Part shown: positions 9,835-21,037 of the stretch, piece after piece
How positions within the stretch are numbered: position 1 is the first letter of the stretch
How the letters are laid out: every line of letters starts with the position of its first letter
NCBI RefSeq assembly: GCF_000337595.1
Contig: NZ_AOIL01000018.1
Span: 26,497-90,496 of the forward strand
From: Natrialba taiwanensis DSM 12281
GTDB taxonomy: Archaea > Halobacteriota > Halobacteria > Halobacteriales > Natrialbaceae
Reading direction: 5' to 3'
Length of the DNA: 64,000 nucleotides
Program-made: the position numbers and the translations under genes
Notes under the pieces: generated by a model
Seen by the model: only the letters and a program-made list of their open reading frames with translations
What the model was told of the DNA's origin: nothing
The model's database searches: none

Positions 9835-11181
9835 TCAGTCGATCTCGGTTGGGTCCACTTCCGGTAGCGTAATCAGGTTCTCGCGCCCGATCCGTAACTT
9901 CTCGATCTGATCGTCCTCATCCATCTGCGAGAGCAACTGCGAAACCTTGGCGTTCGACCACCCCGTCTCCGAAACGATCGCCGCCTGTTTCATCCGCCCA
10001 CCGTTCCTGGTGAGCATCCGTTGTACCCGCTCTTCGTCGCTCAGCAACTCCGGATCAATATCCTCGTTTACCGGCTCGGTGAACTCGAACTGCGTCCCCT
10101 CGCCTTCCGACGGCACATCTGCAGCCGGCTCCCGTGGGGGCCCGGTGCTCTCAGTGCCACTCCGAACAGCATCTGAATCGGCTGCAACACCCGGTTCGCC
10201 ATCAGGAGACTCATCTCGTTCAAACGAAAGTATCCCTTCGAGCGATGACCGAACCTCGTCCCACGTCTTTCCGTTCCGGGACGCCACCGCCCGGCCCAGG
10301 ACAATGATCGCGATAATACCCACCAATGCAATGACCGCCAGTACCGGTCCATCGGTAATCAGACCCCAAATGCCGGTACTCGGCTGGGCACCGCGGAGGA
10401 AGACAATTTCGAGTTCGTTCTCACTGAACTCGTGGGGACCGTTCCAGGTGAGCTGCGTTGGCGTGTCGAGGCCGTAGTTGTCCGGTGATTCGATGACGAG
10501 CCGCTGGCCGCTAGAGAGCGTCGAGATTACATAGTCGTTCGAATCCGTCTGCAGCGCCTCGCCGAAGTAGATGCGATCGCCCTCGATCGTTGCAAAGTTC
10601 GTCCAGGTGAAGGTGTAGGAAATGATACCTATTTTAGCGCTCTCGTAGTCAGTACTGTCCGTATCGTCTGTCTCGATGGCATCCTCGTACGGTTTCACGT
10701 CGTACTCGTTCCAGCCTGCATCGGTGATCGACATGTCTTGGTTAGTCGAGTTACTGGCTTCGCTCGCCTGTTGACGGAACTCTTGGATCGGGAAGTCGGT
10801 GTCTGCATCTCGTTGACCATCGGTGACCGCCGCTGCATAATCGGTGAAGGCGTCGACTTCATCCTCATCATCCAGGATGACGCGGTGTTCTATGGCCCAG
10901 TGTGTGTCGCCGTCATCGGTGACGTTGATGCGTATGATTTGGTCGAGTTGGTCGCCATAGCTCGCGTATGCGTAACGTTTCTCCGTGTTTCCATAGCTAT
11001 CGGCTAGCGTGGCGGCTTCGGCCGTAGATGCAGTAGGTGACTGCTCAACTGTTGCCTGTGGCTGCTCGATTCCAGCAGAAGGGGTGCCGGCGCGTGCTGA
11101 CGGCGCCGCAGCCACCGAACCGAATGACGTGGTGGCAAGGAGGGCGATGAGGGCAAGTGTTCCGGCGGTGGACAACCGCAT
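9835..11181 (-). CDS. Membrane-anchored winged-helix protein (DUF7345/DUF7343 type)
   Basis: 448 residues. An N-terminal signal peptide (MRLSTAGTLALIALLATT) leads to an extracellular domain (about 60-270), one membrane segment (about 283-302, VLAVIALVGIIAIIVLG), an acidic linker and a C-terminal winged helix (about 385-448, with MKQAAIVSETGWSNAKVSQL as recognition region). The topology suggests a one-component sensor whose outside domain controls a DNA-binding domain inside. Such proteins are common in haloarchaea, and their targets are mostly unknown. It is divergent from the DUF7096 secreted protein and the pilin, so control of that surface cluster is a fair guess but not shown. The ATG at 11181 is preferred to a TTG 9 bases upstream. 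Confidence 0.82.
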   Translation of the reverse strand: MRLSTAGTLALIALLATTSFGSVAAAPSARAGTPSAGIEQPQATVEQSPTASTAEAATLADSYGNTEKRYAYASYGDQLDQIIRINVTDDGDTHWAIEHRVILDDEDEVDAFTDYAAAVTDGQRDADTDFPIQEFRQQASEASNSTNQDMSITDAGWNEYDVKPYEDAIETDDTDSTDYESAKIGIISYTFTWTNFATIEGDRIYFGEALQTDSNDYVISTLSSGQRLVIESPDNYGLDTPTQLTWNGPHEFSENELEIVFLRGAQPSTGIWGLITDGPVLAVIALVGIIAIIVLGRAVASRNGKTWDEVRSSLEGILSFERDESPDGEPGVAADSDAVRSGTESTGPPREPAADVPSEGEGTQFEFTEPVNEDIDPELLSDEERVQRMLTRNGGRMKQAAIVSETGWSNAKVSQLLSQMDEDDQIEKLRIGRENLITLPEVDPTEID

Positions 11182-11528
11182 ATCTATCAACTGGTGGTTT
11201 CCCGGGGGAAAAAACGCTTTCCATCGACAATTAAAGCGTTATCACGACTTGCAAACGGTATCTTCGTCCAACAGCAGTTCGTAGTTTGATGGTTGCATAC
11301 TATAGAATTCTCACGTGAAACGTCTTCTTCTGTACTATCAGCCGTCTAAAGTCACATGAAAAGTAATCCATACGATATGTATCCCAATGACGAACCGACC
11401 GCTTCACACCGGCAACGAGGACGAAACGTCTCCGGTCACCCGACCGGTGATATTTTTGTATTGTGTTGGGAACCGGTGATTTCGCAAGTGCGACTCGTTT
11501 TTATATCATGAATTCATAAGCCCAGACA
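11182..11528. other. Divergent intergenic region
   Basis: About 347 bases between the membrane regulator and the DUF7096 gene. It is AT-rich compared with neighbouring genes and contains the DUF7096 promoter at its right end. No RNA gene was recognised. It is the natural place for the regulator's own binding sites. Confidence 0.4.
11498..11507 (+). promoter_or_regulatory. TATA box of the DUF7096 gene
   Basis: TTTTTATATC is centred about 25 nt before the ATG at 11529, indicating a leaderless transcript. Confidence 0.65.
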
Positions 11529-12767
11529 ATGAACAACGCGGCTCCTGCCCTCCTCGCGTTGCTTCTCGTCTGTTCGCTGCCTGTGATGACAGTCGTCGCA
11601 GCATCACCCGAACAGGAAGCAAGTACTGGCGGTAGCGCGAACCAGCACTATCGTCTGCAAGAGGGGGCCCAAACAACGCCGATAGCGATCGAGAATACGA
11701 CGAACCAACTTCCGCTATCGGGCGGTATACAAGGATCACACGCCGAAACGGGAGCAGACCTTGGTGCCTCACTCGCGAGTAGCAGTGTTCAAATGCAGGT
11801 CGATTACGAGCAGTATACTCTTGTCGATCAAGAGTTCGCCCAAGCAACGAATGACGAGCAAGTAGCGATGATCCAAGCGGCATACAACCGCACTCAGGAG
11901 CGAATCAACGCTCTTGACGAACGTGAACGCACCGCTGTCAGGGCCCATGCAGACGGCGATTTAAGCGATAGAGAATTAATCCAGGTTTATTTAGAGACCT
12001 ATCATGAGGCAGTTGTGCTTTCTGACTTGCTCACAGACCTGAAGGTCCGGGCCGACCAGGTGTCAGATTACTCACTTCCCGCTCAACAGCCGCGTACTGA
12101 CCAGAAGACCCTCGATTTCTACACATCGACGATACGGACGAACATCGCCGATGCATCACAATCAATTAGATCCGGTAATACGTATGAATACCGGATTCAG
12201 ACGTCACAGAACGGCTATAGGCTTTCGACACTGAGCGGTGATTCGTATCTCATCGAGACGGCACGGTTCGACAACCGCGATACGACTGAACAGAATCAGT
12301 ACCAGTCTCAAGATGAGGCACAAGAGCGCCTCAAGGAACTCTACCCCTGGACGCTCAGCCATCGAGGCTCTCACACGCAGGACAATAGCGTGGAGAATTT
12401 CTATTGGCTCTCTCTCGATCATCCACACGGTGAACTCAGTACGTATCTTGATGGCGGGACGGGTGATATTTACCAAGAGATACAAGTAGTCTCAGCCGAC
12501 TCCTTACCGACAGTAGAATCCAAGACGAAGTCCTGGAACTCGAGTTTCGAGGTGACGCTGAACAAGACGCCAGCGAATGGTCCAGTCCAATTAACGGCCA
12601 CCGATATAGATACGGGTGAGCCAATACAGGCAACAATTATGATTGACGGCGTCGAGATCGGTGAAACCGATGAGAACGGACAACTCGAATATCTGCCACC
12701 CGCCGAAACGTATGATCTCGCCATCAACGGTGAATCGAGTCGTGTGAGTACGGGGATCCCGTGGTAG
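11529..12767 (+). CDS. Secreted DUF7096-type protein
   Basis: 412 residues with a clear Sec signal (MNNAAPALLALLLVCSLPVM). Residues about 95-180 form a helical region with the DALEERE/VRAHADGDLSDREL pattern seen in haloarchaeal DUF7096 proteins; the C-terminal part holds a beta-rich, transthyretin-like segment (VQLTATDIDTGEPIQATI). There is no second membrane segment, so it is probably free or loosely cell-attached. Function is unknown. Its base composition is visibly less GC-rich than its neighbours and the protein is less acidic, which may mean relaxed selection or acquisition from elsewhere. It sits between a divergent membrane regulator and a pilin gene with its own promoter. Confidence 0.78.
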   Translation: MNNAAPALLALLLVCSLPVMTVVAASPEQEASTGGSANQHYRLQEGAQTTPIAIENTTNQLPLSGGIQGSHAETGADLGASLASSSVQMQVDYEQYTLVDQEFAQATNDEQVAMIQAAYNRTQERINALDERERTAVRAHADGDLSDRELIQVYLETYHEAVVLSDLLTDLKVRADQVSDYSLPAQQPRTDQKTLDFYTSTIRTNIADASQSIRSGNTYEYRIQTSQNGYRLSTLSGDSYLIETARFDNRDTTEQNQYQSQDEAQERLKELYPWTLSHRGSHTQDNSVENFYWLSLDHPHGELSTYLDGGTGDIYQEIQVVSADSLPTVESKTKSWNSSFEVTLNKTPANGPVQLTATDIDTGEPIQATIMIDGVEIGETDENGQLEYLPPAETYDLAINGESSRVSTGIPW

Positions 12768-12812
12768 TCGTGGCGAAACTCGGTTCGTGACAACGGAGCG
12801 TTGATCCGATAC

Positions 12813-12820
12813 TTTATATC
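12813..12820 (+). promoter_or_regulatory. TATA box of the pilin gene
   Basis: TTTATATC lies 28 nt (centre) before the GTG at 12844. It is the main reason for choosing that GTG start. Confidence 0.65.
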
Positions 12821-12843
12821 AGAAACCGAATCCAGTCTGGCAC

Positions 12844-13368
12844 GTGACTATCGGTTCCGCTGTATCAGCAGCATCAGTAAGGGATGATGCACGCGCTGAC
12901 CGTTCTGGTACCCGTGCAATTAGCCCCGTTATTGGGGTTGTCTTACTCCTTGCCGTTACTATCTGTCTTGTTGCAGTTGTCACCGCCGGTATCGCGACGT
13001 GGTCGATCGATACGCCGGCGCCAACTGCGGCATTCGAACTCCAGGCCGACGGCGACGATTCGACGATCACCCTCGAACACATCGCTGGCGATTCAGTCAC
13101 CGTCGACCAACTCTCACTGACGGTTCGTATTGACAATACTGAACTCGAAAAACAGCCGCCGATTCCGTTCGTCGGAGCGGAGGGATTTCGTGGAACGCCG
13201 GACGGACCGTTCAACGCTCAAGCGGATTCAACGTGGCAAACCGGTGAGCGAACCACCATTACACTCGCTGGGAACAATACGCCATCACTGAAGAGTGGCG
13301 ACACAGTGACCGTCACGCTCGGGTTTGATGGCCAACTGCTAACGGAAGTAGAAACGACGGCAACGTAA
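12844..13368 (+). CDS. Type IV pilin (archaeal Pilin_N family)
   Basis: 174 residues starting at GTG. A charged N-terminus (RDDARADRSGTRA) is followed by the class III prepilin motif ISPVIGVVLLLAVTI and one hydrophobic helix, the layout of haloarchaeal PilA-like pilins (PF07790). The prepilin peptidase should cut just before the SPVIG block; the helix then packs in the pilus core and the beta-rich C-terminal domain is exposed for adhesion. No pil ATPase or membrane platform gene is nearby, so it would use machinery encoded elsewhere. No in-frame ATG precedes the pilin motif, and a TATA box fits the GTG. Confidence 0.88.
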   Translation: MTIGSAVSAASVRDDARADRSGTRAISPVIGVVLLLAVTICLVAVVTAGIATWSIDTPAPTAAFELQADGDDSTITLEHIAGDSVTVDQLSLTVRIDNTELEKQPPIPFVGAEGFRGTPDGPFNAQADSTWQTGERTTITLAGNNTPSLKSGDTVTVTLGFDGQLLTEVETTAT

Positions 13369-13424
13369 GAGCGGACTGACTGCCGGCAGGTGGTTTCGAG
13401 TATCAAGCAACTTCTCGGGACGCG

Positions 13425-14048
13425 TTACTTTGGCGCGCGTCCAATCGTTGTAATCGCAACATCCGGGTTGTACGACGGTCCGAGGAACGCGTGTTTCACG
13501 TTGTCAAAGCCGGCCCGTTTGAACATCCGGTCGGCCTCGTACTCGTCGTAAAACAGCATGATCGAATCGACCAGTCGCTGTGCCAGTACGTTATCAGGAT
13601 AGTTTGGCCCGACAACGAGCACCTGGCCGCCGGGTTTGAGCACGCGTCGAATTTCCCTGAGTGCGAGGATCGGATTTGGCCAGTACTCGATCGATCCGGA
13701 GGACCAGACGACATCGAACGTGTCGCTCGCGAACGGGAGGCGTTCGGCGTCGCCACGGTGGAAGTGGATCGGTGGTGCGCGTTTCCCAAACTTCGCGTAG
13801 GCCTGTTCGAGCTGATGGTTGCTTTGATCGAGCGCGTACACTTCCTCGACGTGATCGAGGAGGCCTTCGGTCGCGAAGCCGGTTCCACAGCCGAGGTCGA
13901 GTACCGTCATCTCCGAATCGAACTCGAGCAAGGAAAGCGCGTCCTCACGCATCTCCTCGTTCCAGATGAACGGGTTCACCTGATCGTAGACCGTCGAGAG
14001 GTACTTATAGAACAGCCGTGCCCTGGCTTTGTTCTCGAGGATTCCCAT
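13425..14048 (-). CDS. SAM-dependent methyltransferase, quinone (MPBQ/MenG-like) type
   Basis: 207 residues, class I Rossmann methyltransferase. The SAM-binding glycine motif LDLGCGTG is at about 50-57. The block SSGSIEYWPNP and the RVLKPGG motif resemble plant and cyanobacterial MPBQ/MSBQ methyltransferases and other quinone-ring methylases. In a haloarchaeon the likely substrate is a menaquinone-type ring (haloarchaea make methylated menaquinones), but this rests on resemblance only. It has no partner gene nearby and is divergent from the ATP synthase operon. Confidence 0.78.
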   Translation of the reverse strand: MGILENKARARLFYKYLSTVYDQVNPFIWNEEMREDALSLLEFDSEMTVLDLGCGTGFATEGLLDHVEEVYALDQSNHQLEQAYAKFGKRAPPIHFHRGDAERLPFASDTFDVVWSSGSIEYWPNPILALREIRRVLKPGGQVLVVGPNYPDNVLAQRLVDSIMLFYDEYEADRMFKRAGFDNVKHAFLGPSYNPDVAITTIGRAPK

Positions 14049-14200
14049 TGAGAGTTCGATTTTCGTCCAACCGGGATATGTCTGCTGTTCCGTCTCGCGG
14101 TGTCTGACCAGTGGACGGCTAGTGTTCGACTAGAGATGCTCGCACGTAACACAGAGACCGAATTTCGAGGCCAGTGAACCCGAGACGCTTTCGCAACTAC

Positions 14201-14206
14201 CATATA
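14201..14206 (+). promoter_or_regulatory. Promoter of the ATP synthase operon
   Basis: CATATA lies about 36 nt before the ATG of atpH. This predicts a start of transcription around 14228 and a short leader of about 10 nt. It is the only good TATA in the 190-base gap. Confidence 0.5.
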
Positions 14207-14238
14207 CGCGCTGTCGCAAACGTTCCCTTGCTTAGAGT

Positions 14239-14571
14239 ATGCCGAGGCCACAGGTTCTCGAACGAATTACGTCGGCGGAGGAAGAGGCCGACGAGATCGT
14301 CGCATTGGCAGAAAACGACCGCGACGAGCGAATTACCGAGGCCCGGGAACGTGCCGAGGAGATTCGCACGGAAGCGGAACAAGAGGCGCAAGATCTCAAA
14401 GAACGCCGTCTGGAGGAGGCGCGCGACGAGATCGACGCGGAGTGTGAACGCGTCCTCGAAGAGGGCGAACAGGAGCGCGAGGCGCTCGCCGAGCGTGCCC
14501 AAGACCGGGTCGACGAAGTAACAGACCACGTCGTCTCCCTGTTCCAGGAGGACGTCCATGCTCAGACCTGA
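14239..14571 (+). CDS. atpH: A-type ATP synthase subunit H (peripheral stalk)
   Basis: 110 residues, almost entirely a charged coiled coil (heptads from about 10 to 100), which matches AhaH, the partner of subunit E in the peripheral stalk of archaeal A-type ATP synthases. It is the first gene of the atpHIKECFAB cluster and overlaps atpI by 14 bases. Identification relies on coiled-coil character, size and position, since the family has few conserved residues. Confidence 0.88.
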   Translation: MPRPQVLERITSAEEEADEIVALAENDRDERITEARERAEEIRTEAEQEAQDLKERRLEEARDEIDAECERVLEEGEQEREALAERAQDRVDEVTDHVVSLFQEDVHAQT

Positions 14572-16876
14572 GCGGATGAGCAAGGTCTCGGTGACCGGTG
14601 CAAAGGGCATCATGCCCACGGTCATCGAGACGATTCACGAACTGAATCTGGTCCATCTCTCGGACTACGACGGGTCCTGGGAGGGCTTCGACAACGGCAA
14701 CCCAATCGAGGGTGCCGACGACGCCTCCGAAAAACTCGTCACTGTCCGAGCACTCGAGAGTACGCTGGATCTCGCGGACGCGGAGACCCCCGCTCCCCGG
14801 GGCACGCTTGCGGACAACTGGGAACAGCGACTCGAGGAAGTGCGCACCCGAGTCAACGAACTCGACGACCAGCGCACCGAGATCCGCGAAGAACTACGCC
14901 AGGTCGAAGACCGAATCGACCGCGTATCTCCCTTCGCCGAACTCGGAATCGATCTCGACTTGCTCTCGGGATACGAAACGGTTGACATCCTCGTTGGCGA
15001 GGGCTCACCCGGCGAAATCGAAGCCGAACTCGATGCCGCCGAGGACATCCGCGCCTACGAAACGTTCACCAGCGGCGATGTCATCGCGATCGTCGCCGCA
15101 CCGACCGACGCCGTCGAGGCGGCTGTCGATGAAAGCGAAAGCGGAAGCGAAGACGACGGCAACGTCATCGACGATGCCCTCGTCGGAATCGAGTTCACTC
15201 GTTACGACGTTCCGGACACCGACCAGAGCCCGTCAGGCTACGTCGCCGAACTCGAAGAGCGAAAAACCGACCTCGAGTCGCGTCTCACCGAAATCGACGA
15301 TGAACTCGAGCGCATCGAACGCGAGGACGGCCAGTTCCTGCTCCAGCTCGAAGAGGAACTGACGATCGAGGTCCAGCGCGCGGAAGCCCCGCTGCAGTTT
15401 GCGACCAGCAACCGGGCGTTCATTGCGGAAGGCTGGGTGCCATCCGACGAGTTCGGTCGACTCACTACGGCGCTGCGGAACGCCGTCGGTGACAGCCTCG
15501 AGATCGAAGAACTCGAGCGTGCGAGCTACGACCGTCACGGTGCACACTCGCACACGGAAGAGATCCAGAAAGGAACCCCGGAGGGAGACGCGGATGCGCC
15601 AGCACAGACTGACGCAGACGCCACCGCCGATGACGAGGCCGCCGACGGCGAGAAACAGACGGCTGTCACGGACGGCGGCTCGGCGGTTACGATGGGCGAT
15701 GAGCCTCCGACGATCCAGGACAATCCCTCTGCAGCCAAACCGTTCGAGGTGCTGGTTCAGGCGGTCAACCGTCCGAAGTACAGTGAACTCGATCCGACGA
15801 TATTCCTGTTCCTGACGTTCCCGGCGTTCTTCGGGTTCATGATCGGGGACGTGGGATACGGGCTCCTGTACGTGGCCATTGGTGCGTACATGGCCACCCA
15901 GTTCGACAGCAAGGGAATTACGAGTCTCGGCGGCGTCGCCATCTGGGCGGGGCTGTTCACGATCCTGTTTGGGTTCATCTACGGCGAAATCTTCGGGTTA
16001 CACGTGCTCGGCGAGGTGCTCTGGCACGACACGCTGCACGTCGACTTGCTCCCGTTGAACAAGGGACTTGAGCCGGCGGCCGCCGACTTCGCGCTCGGCT
16101 GGATGGTCGTAAGCGTGATTGCCGGCATCGTCCACCTGAACATCGGGTACATCCTCGACTTCTACGAGAACATGAGCCACGGCGTCAAAGACGCCGTCAT
16201 GCACAGCGGTTCGTGGCTTCTGATGCTCAACGGCATCTGGATCTGGATCTTCTCGGCGCAGGCCAGGGGATCGAAACCGGACTTCCTGTTCAACACGTTC
16301 GCGAGCGACGGGCCGTTCCCGATCGGGTTCACCGGATTCCCGGAGTGGGGACTCGTGACGATTCCGCTGGGAGTTACTGAATTCCTGCTTACAGCACCGT
16401 TGCTCGTCTTCCTGATCGGCTTCGTTATGCTCCTCGTCACTGACACCGTCGAGGCGGTCGAGGCGCTCGACGTCATCGTCAACGTGTTCTCGTACACCCG
16501 GATGGGCGCAGTGTTGCTCGCGAAGGCCGGCATGGCGTTCGTGGTCAACCTGCTGTTCTTCGGTGCGTACCGGGACCCAGATGGCGCGTTCCACTTCCTG
16601 CGGACCCACGAGCCAAGTTACGTCGCCGAACACTACGGCGACGGTGCCGAGGTCATCTTCAACGGCCTCATGCACTCGGGGACCGCAGCGCTTGTCGGCG
16701 GGCTCGTCATTCTCGTCGTCGGTCACCTCGTTGTGCTAGCGCTTGGCGTGACAAGCGCCGGCTTACAGGCTGTACGCCTCGAGTACGTCGAGTTCTTTAA
16801 CAAGTTTTATGAAGGCGGTGGAGCGAACTACGAACCGTTCGGACACGATCGAAACGACACTGAGGACCACTACTAA
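14558..16876 (+). CDS. atpI: A-type ATP synthase subunit I (a-subunit)
   Basis: 772 residues. The N-terminal half (to about 330) is the cytoplasmic arm with coiled coil that anchors the peripheral stalk; an acidic Asp/Ala/Glu-rich linker (about 340-380) follows. The C-terminal half has about seven to eight membrane helices that form the proton or sodium half-channels next to the c-ring. The conserved LTFPAFFGFMIGDVGYGL stretch (about 419-436) and ANVFSYTRMGAVLLAKAGMA-like stretch (about 644-660) are diagnostic. The start at 14558 gives MLRPERMSKVSVTG, the usual haloarchaeal opening, and overlaps atpH. Confidence 0.95.
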   Translation: MLRPERMSKVSVTGAKGIMPTVIETIHELNLVHLSDYDGSWEGFDNGNPIEGADDASEKLVTVRALESTLDLADAETPAPRGTLADNWEQRLEEVRTRVNELDDQRTEIREELRQVEDRIDRVSPFAELGIDLDLLSGYETVDILVGEGSPGEIEAELDAAEDIRAYETFTSGDVIAIVAAPTDAVEAAVDESESGSEDDGNVIDDALVGIEFTRYDVPDTDQSPSGYVAELEERKTDLESRLTEIDDELERIEREDGQFLLQLEEELTIEVQRAEAPLQFATSNRAFIAEGWVPSDEFGRLTTALRNAVGDSLEIEELERASYDRHGAHSHTEEIQKGTPEGDADAPAQTDADATADDEAADGEKQTAVTDGGSAVTMGDEPPTIQDNPSAAKPFEVLVQAVNRPKYSELDPTIFLFLTFPAFFGFMIGDVGYGLLYVAIGAYMATQFDSKGITSLGGVAIWAGLFTILFGFIYGEIFGLHVLGEVLWHDTLHVDLLPLNKGLEPAAADFALGWMVVSVIAGIVHLNIGYILDFYENMSHGVKDAVMHSGSWLLMLNGIWIWIFSAQARGSKPDFLFNTFASDGPFPIGFTGFPEWGLVTIPLGVTEFLLTAPLLVFLIGFVMLLVTDTVEAVEALDVIVNVFSYTRMGAVLLAKAGMAFVVNLLFFGAYRDPDGAFHFLRTHEPSYVAEHYGDGAEVIFNGLMHSGTAALVGGLVILVVGHLVVLALGVTSAGLQAVRLEYVEFFNKFYEGGGANYEPFGHDRNDTEDHY

Positions 16877-16878
16877 TA

Positions 16879-17148
16879 ATGATTGAAAACGCAGCAGACT
16901 TCGCAAATATCGTCCTGCAGAATGGTACCGTCGAAGAAAGTCCGTTCCTGACCGACGCCGGGGCCGCAGCGCTTGCCGTCGGTCTCGCCGCGCTCGCATC
17001 GGGATACGCAGAGCGCGGGATCGGTGCAGCTGCAGTTGGCGCACTCGCGGAAGACGATGACCTGTTCGTGCCGGGACTGATTATGACAGTCCTGCCGGAG
17101 ACGCTCGTGATCCTTGCGCTGGTCGTCGTCTTCATCGTCGGCGCGTAA
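16879..17148 (+). CDS. atpK: A-type ATP synthase subunit K (c-ring proteolipid)
   Basis: 89 residues with two membrane helices (about 27-50 and 62-88) joined by a short polar loop. The ion-binding glutamate is seen in helix 2 (MTVLPETLVIL). A single hairpin per subunit is the common archaeal form. The N-terminal 20 residues may be a leader that is removed. It starts 2 bases after the atpI stop. Confidence 0.93.
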   Translation: MIENAADFANIVLQNGTVEESPFLTDAGAAALAVGLAALASGYAERGIGAAAVGALAEDDDLFVPGLIMTVLPETLVILALVVVFIVGA

Positions 17149-17168
17149 CCACACCCCTTCTCTCACCA

Positions 17169-17750
17169 ATGAGTTTGGACACAGTTGTCGAAGACATTCG
17201 AGAAGAGGCTCACGCGCGTGCGGAGGACATCCGTGAAACTGGCGAGACACGCGCTGAGGAGATCGAATCGGCAGCCGAGGCCGACGCCGAGGAGATCGTT
17301 GCCGAGGCCGAGGCCGAGGCCGATCGAGAGATCGAGCAGTTGCGCGAACAGCGACTCTCCAGTGCGAAACTGGAGGCGAAACAAAAGCGCCTGGAGGCCC
17401 GCCGTGACGTTCTCGGCAACGTCCGCGAGGAAGTCGAAGCCGAACTCGCGTCCCTCGAGGACGACACCCGCGAAGAACTCACCCGCGATCTCCTCGACGC
17501 CGCGAGTTCGGAGTTCGACGAGGACGACGATGTCAGCGTCTACGGTCGGAGCGACGACCGGGAACTGATCGAGTCGATCCTCGCGGACTACGACGGCTAC
17601 GAGTTCGCCGGCGAGTACGACTGTCTCGGTGGCGTCGTCGTCGAGAGCGAGCAGTCCCGCGTTCGAGTCAACAACACGTTCGACTCGGTGCTCGAGGACG
17701 TCTGGGAAGACAACCTCCGGGAGATCAGCACCCAACTCTTCGATCAATGA
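17169..17750 (+). CDS. atpE: A-type ATP synthase subunit E (peripheral stalk)
   Basis: 193 residues. The N-terminal half is an Ala/Glu-rich coiled coil that pairs with subunit H; the C-terminal half is the globular domain that caps the A3B3 head (GGVVVESEQSRVRVNNTFDS near 155-175 is typical). Length is normal for the family. It lies 20 bases after atpK in the same operon. Confidence 0.93.
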   Translation: MSLDTVVEDIREEAHARAEDIRETGETRAEEIESAAEADAEEIVAEAEAEADREIEQLREQRLSSAKLEAKQKRLEARRDVLGNVREEVEAELASLEDDTREELTRDLLDAASSEFDEDDDVSVYGRSDDRELIESILADYDGYEFAGEYDCLGGVVVESEQSRVRVNNTFDSVLEDVWEDNLREISTQLFDQ

Positions 17751-17808
17751 GCACGGTCGTTACCACTCGCATGGCTCGTGAGCCACTCCCTGCAAACACT
17801 CACCACAC

Positions 17809-18903
17809 GTGGTGGTTCGCGTGAGTGTCGGTGCCTCGAATCCGGAATACGTGAACGCTCGCGTTCGGTCCCGCCGAGCCTCGCTGTTCGCAGACGAAGA
17901 CTATCGGAAGCTGATCCGGATGGGGCCGAGCGAAATCGCGCGGTTCATGGAGGAAACGGAGTACGAACGCGAGATCAACGCACTCGGTACGCGTTTTTCG
18001 GGGGTCGATCTGATCGAGTACGCCCTCAACCAGAATCTCGCCAAGCACTTCGACGATCTGCTGGAGTGGTCGGACGGACGACTGTACGACCTCATCTCCC
18101 GGTACCTCCGAAAATTCGACGTCTGGAATCTCAAGACGATCATCCGCGGTATCTACACCGACACCGGTTCCGAGGAGATCGAGACGGACCTCATCCGTGC
18201 CGGTGAACTCGACGATCGAACGCTCGACCGCCTTCTCGAAGTCGATACGATCGAGGACGCGATCGAGATTCTGTCGGGAACGCTCTTCTACGAGCCGCTT
18301 TCGGGAGCGTACGCGGAGTTCGAGGAGACCGAAACCCTCGTCGCACTCGAGAACGCGCTGGATCGCGAGTTCTACGAGCACTTACTCGAGGACGTTGGAC
18401 AATCGCCGGGACAGCTCCAACCCCAGACGCTGCCCCAGGAGGGGCCGATGGGGCGCTACGTCGAGTTCTTGCAGGCCGAAATCGACTTCCGAAACGCGCG
18501 GAACGCGTTGCGGCTCGCCCGCAGCGGTGCGGATCTCGATCCGGCGGCCTACTACATCGACGGCGGCGTCCTGTTCGACGAATCCGATTTGAACCGGCTC
18601 GTCGCGGACTACGATGAACTCGTTGACCATATCGCGGAGAACAAGCGGTACGGCGACCGGTTGTCGGGCGCGCTGGGTCGATTGCGCGATGCTGACAGCC
18701 TTATCCAGTTCGAGCACGCACTAGACGCTGCGTTGCTCGAGTACGCCGATACGCTCTCGAGCATCTATCCGGTCTCGATTTCGGCCGTGCTGTCGTACAT
18801 CCTCGCGAAAGAACGCGAGGTCGAGAACATCCGTGCGATCGCGCGGGGTCGGGAGGTCGGGCTGACAGAGAGCGAGATCGAAGAGGAACTGGTGATTCTA
18901 TGA
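17809..18903 (+). CDS. atpC: A-type ATP synthase subunit C (central stalk)
   Basis: 364 residues, V-type subunit d/C family: a helical funnel that links the rotor stalk to the c-ring. Conserved ASNPEYVNARVRSRRASLF lies at the N-terminus and the ILAKEREVENIRAIARGRE motif near the C-terminus. No ATG fits; starts at GTG 17809 and GTG 17821 are both possible and differ by four residues. The 58-base gap from atpE is the widest in the operon. The 3' end overlaps atpF by ATGA. Confidence 0.93.
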   Translation: MVVRVSVGASNPEYVNARVRSRRASLFADEDYRKLIRMGPSEIARFMEETEYEREINALGTRFSGVDLIEYALNQNLAKHFDDLLEWSDGRLYDLISRYLRKFDVWNLKTIIRGIYTDTGSEEIETDLIRAGELDDRTLDRLLEVDTIEDAIEILSGTLFYEPLSGAYAEFEETETLVALENALDREFYEHLLEDVGQSPGQLQPQTLPQEGPMGRYVEFLQAEIDFRNARNALRLARSGADLDPAAYYIDGGVLFDESDLNRLVADYDELVDHIAENKRYGDRLSGALGRLRDADSLIQFEHALDAALLEYADTLSSIYPVSISAVLSYILAKEREVENIRAIARGREVGLTESEIEEELVIL

Positions 18904-19268
18904 GTCAGGAAATCGCAGTCGTCGGCAGTCCGGAGTTTACGACCGGATTCCGACTCGCAGGCGTCCGTCGATTCGAGAACGTCCCGGACGACGAGAAAGA
19001 TGCTGCACTCGATGATGCCGCCACGACGGTGCTCAACGACGACGAGGTCGGGATTGTCGTGATGCACGATGACGATCTCGAGTTCCTCTCGCGCAACGTC
19101 CGTCAGAACGTCGAGACGAGCGTCGAACCGGTCGTCGTCACGATCGGCAGCGGAACCGGTGGTGGCGGGCTACGCGAGCAGATCAAGCGAGCGATCGGGA
19201 TCGACCTGATGGACGAGAGCGAGGGCGAAACCGAGGAGTCAGCGCAGGCGAACGCAGACAGTGAGTAA
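18900..19268 (+). CDS. atpF: A-type ATP synthase subunit F (central stalk)
   Basis: 122 residues, V-type subunit F family, a small Rossmann-like domain (EIAVVGSPEFTTGFRLAGV opening, then GIVVMHDDD) that binds subunit D in the rotor. The last 20 residues form an acidic tail. The ATG overlaps the atpC stop by 4 bases, so translation is probably coupled. Confidence 0.93.
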   Translation: MSQEIAVVGSPEFTTGFRLAGVRRFENVPDDEKDAALDDAATTVLNDDEVGIVVMHDDDLEFLSRNVRQNVETSVEPVVVTIGSGTGGGGLREQIKRAIGIDLMDESEGETEESAQANADSE

Positions 19269-19271
19269 ACT

Positions 19272-21035
<1,764 letters not shown>

Positions 21036-21037
21036 CG

